Source of the DNA: Rhodoferax sp. BAB1
Lineage (GTDB): Bacteria; Pseudomonadota; Gammaproteobacteria; Burkholderiales; Burkholderiaceae_C
DNA length: 64,000 bases
NCBI RefSeq assembly: GCF_013334205.1
Contig: NZ_CP054424.1
Span: forward strand, 20,001 to 84,000
Reading direction: 5' to 3'
Below, piece after piece: positions 58,647 through 64,000 of this stretch. The notes under the pieces are model-generated. The model was given only the letters and a program-made list of their open reading frames with translations, did not search any database and was not told the origin of the DNA. The translations under genes and the position numbers were made by a program. Numbering within the stretch: the stretch's first letter is position 1; each line of letters starts with the position of its first letter.

Positions 58647-59483
58647 ATGAGCCTGCAACAACTGCCCCTGAGCATCGAATTCTTTCCGCCCAAGACGCCC
58701 GAGGGCGTGGAGAAGCTGCGCGTCGTGCGCCAGCAGCTCAAGGCCTTGAAGCCCGAGTTCTGCTCGGTCACCTACGGTGCCGGTGGCTCCACGCAGGAAG
58801 GCACGTTTGCCGCCGTGCGCGAGATCCTGGCCGAGGGCATGGACGCGGCCTCGCACATCTCCTGCATTGGCGCCACCCAGGCCACCATGCGCGAGAACCT
58901 GGCCACGCTCAAGGCCATGGGCGTCAAACGCCTGGTCACCTTGCGCGGGGACCTGCCCAGCGGCTACGGTGCCGGCGGTGAGTTCCAGTACGCCAGCGAT
59001 CTGGTGGCCTTCATCCGCGCCGAGACCGGCGACCACTTCCACATCGAGGTGGCGGCTTATCCGGAAATCCATCCGCAGGCCAAGTCGCCGGCGGCCGACC
59101 TGCAGGCCTTCGTCACCAAGGTGAAAGCCGGCGCCGATTCGGCCATCACGCAGTATTTCTACAACGCCGACGCCTATTTCCGCTTCGTCGAAGAGGCGGA
59201 CGCGCTGGGTGTGACGGTGCCGGTGGTGCCGGGCATCATGCCCATCACCAGTTCCACGCAACTGATGCGTTTTTCGGACGCCTGTGGCGCCGAGATCCCG
59301 CGCTGGATCCGCCTGCGCCTGCAGGCCTTTGGCGACGACACGGCGTCCATCAAGGCCTTCGGCCTGGACGTGGTGACGGAACTGTGCGAACAGCTGCGCG
59401 CCGGTGGCGCGCCGGCCCTGCACTTCTACAGCATGAACCAGAGCGTGGCCACGCTGGAGATCTGCAAGCGCCTGGGGCTCTGA
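58647..59483 (+). CDS. metF: Methylenetetrahydrofolate reductase
   Basis: FAD-dependent reductase of 278 residues producing 5-methyltetrahydrofolate for methionine synthesis. Characteristic segments are SIEFFPPKTPEG near the N-terminus, SVTYGAGGSTQEGT, LRGDLPSGYG and ITQYFYNADAYFRF, and the C-terminal LHFYSMNQSVATLEI. Start ATG 58647, 10 bases after tlyA. With ahcY it forms a methyl-cycle operon under SAH control. It ends 6 bases from the convergent EamA gene. Confidence 0.96.
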   Translation: MSLQQLPLSIEFFPPKTPEGVEKLRVVRQQLKALKPEFCSVTYGAGGSTQEGTFAAVREILAEGMDAASHISCIGATQATMRENLATLKAMGVKRLVTLRGDLPSGYGAGGEFQYASDLVAFIRAETGDHFHIEVAAYPEIHPQAKSPAADLQAFVTKVKAGADSAITQYFYNADAYFRFVEEADALGVTVPVVPGIMPITSSTQLMRFSDACGAEIPRWIRLRLQAFGDDTASIKAFGLDVVTELCEQLRAGGAPALHFYSMNQSVATLEICKRLGL

Positions 59484-59489
59484 GCGCGT

Positions 59490-60386
59490 TTACCGGTTGG
59501 TCCGCGTCACCAGGTAGATGCCCGGCAGCACCAGCGCCAGCCCCCAGAAGTGAAAGCTGCTGAGGCCTTCGCCCAGGACCAGCCAGGCCATGGCGGCGGT
59601 GTAGATGGGGCCCAGGTAGAGCACCACACTCACGCGTGCTGCCCCCAGTTCACGCTGCATGACCGAGTGCGCCAGGTAGGCGCCGAAGCCGGGAATGACT
59701 GCGGCGAGGGCGGCCAGCGTGAGGCCCGTGCCTGACAAGGCGGGCAGCGGGCTGTGCGCGATTTCCCACAGGGCAAAGGGCAGGTTGACCAGTGCGCCGG
59801 CCAGGCTGATGACGGCCAGCTGCGCCGCAGCGCCCAGCGGGCTGGGCCATTTCCTGAGCAGCAACGCGTAGCCTGTCCAGGCCAGCGTGGCGGCCAGGAT
59901 CCAGCCGTCCCCCGGGACGAACTGCACCTCGGCCAGCGCGCTCCATTGCCCCTTGAACACCACATGCAGGACACCCGTCAGGGCGAGCCCCACGCCCAGG
60001 GCCTGGCGCGGCTGAAAACGCTCGCCCAGCCACAGCGCCGAGGCCAGCACGATGAGGATGGGAGAGATCGCGTAGATCAGGCCGATGTTGGCGGCGCTGG
60101 TGGTCTGTCCGCCGATATAGACCCAGGCGCCGCAGATCCACATGCCGAGGGCGCCGAGCACGAGGTAATGTTTCCAGTCGGCCAGCACCTGGCGCCGGTG
60201 CGTCCAGATCTCGGCGTGGGTGCCCAGGGCAAAGAGCCCGCTGGCCAGCAGCCAGCGCAGCATGGCCAGCAGGTGCGGTTCGATCACGCCTGTGGCCTGG
60301 CGTGCGATCAGGGCGTTGACGGCCCAGAGCGCGGGCGTGATGAAAAGCAGCGCCAGGGCCAGGCGGCGGCGGGAGAGGGCACTCAT
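59490..60386 (-). CDS. EamA/DMT-family transporter
   Basis: Membrane protein of 298 residues with ten predicted helices in the two repeated EamA halves of the drug/metabolite transporter superfamily (first half ending near 135, second from about 145). The second half ends with LGPIYTAAMAWLVLGEGLSSFHFWG, a common EamA signature. The substrate is unknown; exporters of amino acids or metabolites are frequent. It lies 19 bases downstream of rlmJ on the same strand. Confidence 0.92.
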   Translation of the reverse strand: MSALSRRRLALALLFITPALWAVNALIARQATGVIEPHLLAMLRWLLASGLFALGTHAEIWTHRRQVLADWKHYLVLGALGMWICGAWVYIGGQTTSAANIGLIYAISPILIVLASALWLGERFQPRQALGVGLALTGVLHVVFKGQWSALAEVQFVPGDGWILAATLAWTGYALLLRKWPSPLGAAAQLAVISLAGALVNLPFALWEIAHSPLPALSGTGLTLAALAAVIPGFGAYLAHSVMQRELGAARVSVVLYLGPIYTAAMAWLVLGEGLSSFHFWGLALVLPGIYLVTRTNR

Positions 60387-60405
60387 GCGAGGGACCGGCG
60401 CGGAC

Positions 60406-61296
60406 TCAGCCGCCGCTGTCCAGCGTGAAAGCGGCGTTGCGGTCCTGGCCCAGCAGCTTGACCAGTTGTGGCAGCGCGGGTTGCAGTGCGCCCTTGAGGG
60501 TGTGGGGCGGATTGATCACGAACATGCCGCTGGCCGGCAGGCCAGGGCGTTTGGTCTCTCCCGTGGCATCGCTGGTGAGCTTGCTGGACTTGACCGTCAG
60601 CGTGGCGTGCAGCCAGGGCTTGCCGGCCTTGGTGGCCAGGGTCTTGAGCCGGCGCGGCAGGTCGTGCGCCTCGGGTCGCGGGATGATGGGGTACCACACG
60701 GCATAGGTGCCGGTGGCAAAACGCTTGAGTGCATCGGCCACCATGGCCGCCACGCGCGGATAGTCGTTCTTGATCTCGTAGCTCGGGTCGCAAAGCAGCA
60801 GCGCGCGGCGTGCAGGCGGCGGCAGGAATTTGTTCACGCAGCCAAAGCCGTCCTCACGCAGCACAACCACCTGACGCCCTGCATGGAGCTGCGCCACATT
60901 GGCGTCCAGGGTCTTGGCATCGGTGGGGTGCAGCTCATAGAGTTTGAGCAGGTCGTGTTCACGCAGCAGGCGCTGGATGATGAAGGGCGAGCCAGGGTAG
61001 ACGCGTGAACTGCCCTTGCTGTTGAAGCTGGCGACCAGATCCAGATACTCCTGCAGGGCGGGCGCCAGCGGCTCGCTGTCGGGGGCGGCAAGCAGGCGCT
61101 GGATGCCGTCCACCGCCTCGCCGCTGGTCTCGGCAAACTCGCTGTCGAGCCGGTACAGGCCGGCGCCGGCGTGGGTGTCGAGCACCGTCAGGGCGGCCTC
61201 TTTTTGCGTCAGGTGGCGCAGCATGGCAATCAGCACGGTGTGCTTGAGCACATCGGCGTGGTTGCCGGCATGGAAGGCGTGGCGGTAGCTGAACAT
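60406..61296 (-). CDS. rlmJ: 23S rRNA (adenine2030-N6)-methyltransferase
   Basis: A 296-residue SAM-dependent methyltransferase of the RlmJ type. The N-terminal MFSYRHAFHAGNHADVLKH is a family signature, the SAM-binding loop is LDTHAGAGLY (39-48), and the catalytic motif is DPSYE (170-174), the N6-adenine methyltransferase DPPY variant. Target is A2030 of 23S rRNA in E. coli. It is the first gene of a two-gene minus-strand unit and is divergent from the kinase gene at 61348. Confidence 0.94.
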   Translation of the reverse strand: MFSYRHAFHAGNHADVLKHTVLIAMLRHLTQKEAALTVLDTHAGAGLYRLDSEFAETSGEAVDGIQRLLAAPDSEPLAPALQEYLDLVASFNSKGSSRVYPGSPFIIQRLLREHDLLKLYELHPTDAKTLDANVAQLHAGRQVVVLREDGFGCVNKFLPPPARRALLLCDPSYEIKNDYPRVAAMVADALKRFATGTYAVWYPIIPRPEAHDLPRRLKTLATKAGKPWLHATLTVKSSKLTSDATGETKRPGLPASGMFVINPPHTLKGALQPALPQLVKLLGQDRNAAFTLDSGG

Positions 61297-61347
61297 GGTA
61301 AGAGGATGTTAATGACGGGGCGGCCGTGTCCGGGACGCCTGCGTTCC

Positions 61348-63057
61348 ATGCAAGAATCATCCGTTATGGCCGATATTCTCCCTGATCCTGCCCAGCCTGC
61401 GGCGCCCAAACCGGCGCAGCCGGTGTCGCACGTGGACGCCTTGCCGCCCGGCACGCGCCTGGCCGAGTTCGAGGTGCAGGGTCTGCTGGGGGTGGGCGGT
61501 TTCGGCCTGGTCTACCGCGCCTACGACACCTCCCTGCAGCGGGCCGTGGCCATCAAGGAATACATGCCGGCGGCGCTGGCCGCCCGGCTGGACGGCACCA
61601 CGGTTTCGGTGCGTTCCTCGGCCGACCAGTCCACCTACCAGTCCGGCCTGCAGTCCTTCATTGCTGAAGCGCGCCTGCTGGCGCAGTTCGACCACCCCTC
61701 GCTGGTCAAGGTCTACCGCTTCTGGGAAGCCAATAACACGGCCTACATGGTCATGCCCTTGTACAGCGGTATGACGCTCAAGCAGGCGCGGGCCCAGATG
61801 GCGGCGCCACCGCCTGAAGCGTGGCTGCGTACCGTGCTCTGGTCTGCCCTGCAGGGCTTGCATGTGCTGCACCGCAACGATGCGCTGCACCGTGATATCT
61901 CGCCCGACAACATCTTCCTGCAGGACATGGGTCCTCCCGTGCTGCTGGACTTGGGCGCGGCGCGGCGCGCCATCAGCGACAAGTCGCACAAGCTCACCGC
62001 CATCCTCAAGGTCAATTACGCGCCGATCGAGCAGTACGCCGAGGCCGAGGACCTGAAGCAGGGCCCCTGGACCGATCTCTACGCCCTGGCGGCCGTGGTC
62101 TACAGCTGCCTGCGCAACGACCCGCCGCTGCCAGCCACGGCGCGCGTGGTGCGTGACAGCATGCCGTCCGTGCGCAGCGTGGTGGCGACGGTGAAGGAAC
62201 ATTTCGGCCTGAGCTACTCGGACGAATTCGTGCGGACCATCCAGCACGCCCTGGCCGTGCAACCCGCCGATCGGCCGCAGAACCTGGCGGCCTTTGTGAC
62301 CGAGATGAAGCTCAAGGCCCCGCCCCGGCTGAGCAAATTCGACTGGCGCGCGGAGCTCGGAACCTCCCTGCGCACCGACGAAGAGGAATACAACTCCCGC
62401 CAGTTCTGGCATACCCAGCCGCAGACGATACGGGATCCTGCCTCGTCGGCACGGGCCGCGAAGGCGGGTGAGCGCCGTGGCCGTTTTGCGCGCTGGGTCA
62501 AGCCCATGGGCCTGGGGCTGGTTTTGCTGATCGGGGGGGCGCTCCTCTGGGGCTGGTTGGCGGGTGAGGGGGGCTGGCGTGATCGCCTGGTGATGGCCCG
62601 TCCGGAGCCTGCCGCCGCGCCGGTGCCGGTGGCCCCGCCTGCGCCTGCGGATGTGCCCTCATCGTCCGGGCCTGCGGGCGAAGCGACGCCCCCACCCCAG
62701 CCGCCCGCTGCGCCTGTAGCGGTGGCGACCCCGGCACCGAAGGCGCCGGTCAGCCCGGTCACGACCTCACCGGCGCCCCAGCCGCGTCCGGCCGCCAGGG
62801 CCGTGCCCAGGGAGGCCCCGCCTGTCGTCCGTTCCCCGGCCCGGCCTGCTGTGCCGGAAGCGCCGCCCAAGGCAGCAAGTACGCCCGCAGCCCAGGAAAC
62901 GGCCCCGATCACGAACAAGGCCTTGTGTACGGACGCCAATTTTTTCACCCGCCCCATGTGCATCCATCTCGAATGCCAGAAGGCGGAGAACCTGCAGTTG
63001 CCGGTATGCATCGAGAACCGGCAGCGTTATCCGGACGGCGCCGGCCCGAACCAGTGA
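61348..63057 (+). CDS. Membrane-anchored serine/threonine protein kinase
   Basis: A 569-residue bacterial Hanks-type kinase. The kinase domain (about 40-300) has the glycine loop LLGVGGFGLVY, the ATP lysine in VAIKEY, the catalytic HRDISPDN, and LDLGAARR in place of the DFG. A transmembrane helix lies at about 385-408 (LVLLIGGALLWGWLAG). A proline-rich spacer (about 415-530) and a C-terminal cysteine-containing patch (ALCTDANFF, MCIHLECQKA) end the protein, presumably outside the cytoplasm. The start is ATG 61348 (MQESSVMADI); ATG 61366 is the alternative. Nearest neighbour is a second close paralogue downstream. Confidence 0.92.
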   Translation: MQESSVMADILPDPAQPAAPKPAQPVSHVDALPPGTRLAEFEVQGLLGVGGFGLVYRAYDTSLQRAVAIKEYMPAALAARLDGTTVSVRSSADQSTYQSGLQSFIAEARLLAQFDHPSLVKVYRFWEANNTAYMVMPLYSGMTLKQARAQMAAPPPEAWLRTVLWSALQGLHVLHRNDALHRDISPDNIFLQDMGPPVLLDLGAARRAISDKSHKLTAILKVNYAPIEQYAEAEDLKQGPWTDLYALAAVVYSCLRNDPPLPATARVVRDSMPSVRSVVATVKEHFGLSYSDEFVRTIQHALAVQPADRPQNLAAFVTEMKLKAPPRLSKFDWRAELGTSLRTDEEEYNSRQFWHTQPQTIRDPASSARAAKAGERRGRFARWVKPMGLGLVLLIGGALLWGWLAGEGGWRDRLVMARPEPAAAPVPVAPPAPADVPSSSGPAGEATPPPQPPAAPVAVATPAPKAPVSPVTTSPAPQPRPAARAVPREAPPVVRSPARPAVPEAPPKAASTPAAQETAPITNKALCTDANFFTRPMCIHLECQKAENLQLPVCIENRQRYPDGAGPNQ

Positions 63058-63134
63058 CGGGCCTGACCGCGGGTGCCCGCTGCTGTCGTGCCGGCCGCAG
63101 CAAGCCCGTGCCCTGGCCGTGAGGCCGGCATTCC

Positions 63135-64000
63135 ATGCAAGAATCATTTCCTATGGCCGACATCCCGCTTGATACCGCTCCACCGGCTGCGCCGCAACCG
63201 GCGCAGCCGGTGGTGCATCTGGACGCGCTGCCACCCGGTACGCGCCTGGCCGAGTTCGAGGTGCAGGGCCTGCTGGGGGTGGGCGGTTTCGGCCTGGTCT
63301 ACCGTGCCTACGACCATTCGCTGCATCGTCTGGTGGCCATCAAGGAGTACATGCCGTCGGCGCTGGCGGCGCGCCAGGATGGCCTGCTGCTGTCGATCCG
63401 CTCCTCGGCCGACCAGTCCACCTACCAGGCGGGCCTGCAGTCCTTCATTGCTGAAGCGCGCCTGCTGGCGCAGTTCGACCATCCCTCGCTGGTCAAGGTC
63501 TACCGTTTCTGGGAGGCCAACAACACGGCCTATATGGCCATGCCCCTGTACAGCGGCATGACGCTCAAGCAGGCGCGCACCCAGATGGCGGTGCCGCCGC
63601 CCGAAGACTGGCTGCGCACCATGTTGTGGTCCATCCTGCAGGCCCTGCAGGTGCTGCACGAGCAGAACATGCTGCACCGCGACGTTTCGCCCGACAACAT
63701 CTTCCTGCAGGACATCGGGCCGCCGGTGCTGCTGGACCTGGGCGCGGCGCGGCGCGCCATCAGCGACCGGTCACGCAAGCTCACCGCCATCCTCAAGGTC
63801 AACTACGCGCCGATCGAGCAGTACGCCGAGGCCGAGGACCTGAAGCAGGGCCCCTGGACCGATCTCTACGCCCTGGCGGCGGTGGTCTACGGCTGCCTGC
63901 GCAACGACCCGCCACTGCCGGCCACGGCGCGCGTGGTGCGTGACAGCATGCCTTCCGTGGCCAGCGTGGCCGACACGGTGCAGGAGCACTTCGGACAGGC
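63135..64000 (+). CDS. Second serine/threonine protein kinase, paralogue of the preceding gene (partial)
   Basis: The 5' 288 codons of a kinase gene cut by the window edge. It has the same motifs as the upstream gene: LLGVGGFGLVY, VAIKEY, HRDVSPDN, LDLGAARRAIS, and long stretches identical at DNA level. The leader ttccatgcaagaatcat is also shared, which supports a start at 63135 (MQESFPMADI) or 63153. Differences concentrate in the N-terminal proline/alanine tail and a few kinase-lobe positions, so the pair looks like a fairly recent tandem duplication. The C-terminal half is outside the window. Confidence 0.92.
   Translation, partial: MQESFPMADIPLDTAPPAAPQPAQPVVHLDALPPGTRLAEFEVQGLLGVGGFGLVYRAYDHSLHRLVAIKEYMPSALAARQDGLLLSIRSSADQSTYQAGLQSFIAEARLLAQFDHPSLVKVYRFWEANNTAYMAMPLYSGMTLKQARTQMAVPPPEDWLRTMLWSILQALQVLHEQNMLHRDVSPDNIFLQDIGPPVLLDLGAARRAISDRSRKLTAILKVNYAPIEQYAEAEDLKQGPWTDLYALAAVVYGCLRNDPPLPATARVVRDSMPSVASVADTVQEHFGQ

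Overview
The window looks like a chromosomal segment of a Comamonadaceae-type betaproteobacterium (order Burkholderiales). The grounds are a high-GC genome, the 23S/5S sequences at the left edge, a MerR-family LiuR regulator with its palindromic operators, a double-length UvrA, SAH and TPP riboswitches in front of ahcY and thiC, and the overall gene content. I see no prophage, insertion sequence, integrase, CRISPR array or tRNA gene.

Layout. 1-2670: 3' part of a 23S rRNA gene, the 5S rRNA and the rrn terminator. 2690-5307 (minus): fadD overlapping a metallo-beta-lactamase-fold hydrolase. 5446-16236 (plus): a GNAT protein, corC-lnt, glyQ-glyS, gmhB-plsC, a YgjP-type metallopeptidase, an MgtC/DUF4010 membrane protein and a substrate-binding-like protein. 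16243-18504 (minus): HPP-CBS protein and a second MBL hydrolase. 18507-40723: a leucine/isovalerate catabolic region with liuR, liuA, carbonic anhydrase, riboswitch-controlled thiC, a thiolase, an MCP, a second acyl-CoA dehydrogenase with four small downstream genes, a GGDEF-EAL protein, then liuB-bioA-bioF-bioD-liuD-ghrA-like-liuE. 40734-42707: DUF1289 protein, a DsbA-like isomerase and an orphan ABC solute-binding protein. 42844-55027: tandem UvrA, a DUF4399 protein, a MASE1-PAS-GGDEF protein, a Cof-type HAD phosphatase, an alpha/beta hydrolase and prfC. 55184-61296: nitronate monooxygenase, SAH riboswitch-ahcY-tlyA-metF, an EamA transporter and rlmJ. 61348-64000: two tandem paralogous Ser/Thr kinases, the second cut by the window edge.

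The main system is leucine catabolism. Isovaleryl-CoA is oxidised by LiuA, carboxylated by LiuB/LiuD (biotin and bicarbonate dependent), and cleaved by LiuE after hydration. Three near-identical 22-bp palindromes lie at the liuR/MBL divergent promoter, before the second acyl-CoA dehydrogenase, and before liuB. The regulon appears to include support for its own carboxylase: bioA, bioF and bioD sit between the two carboxylase subunit genes, and a beta-carbonic anhydrase follows liuA. The hydratase liuC is not in the window.

Other points of interest are a short hairpin-rich element resembling a dispersed repeat, read in frame inside the tandem UvrA; a mosaic glyS with two lower-GC blocks; and a candidate anti-Shine-Dalgarno switch between the TPP aptamer and thiC. 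Functions are assigned by reading motifs in the translated sequence; no database search was run.
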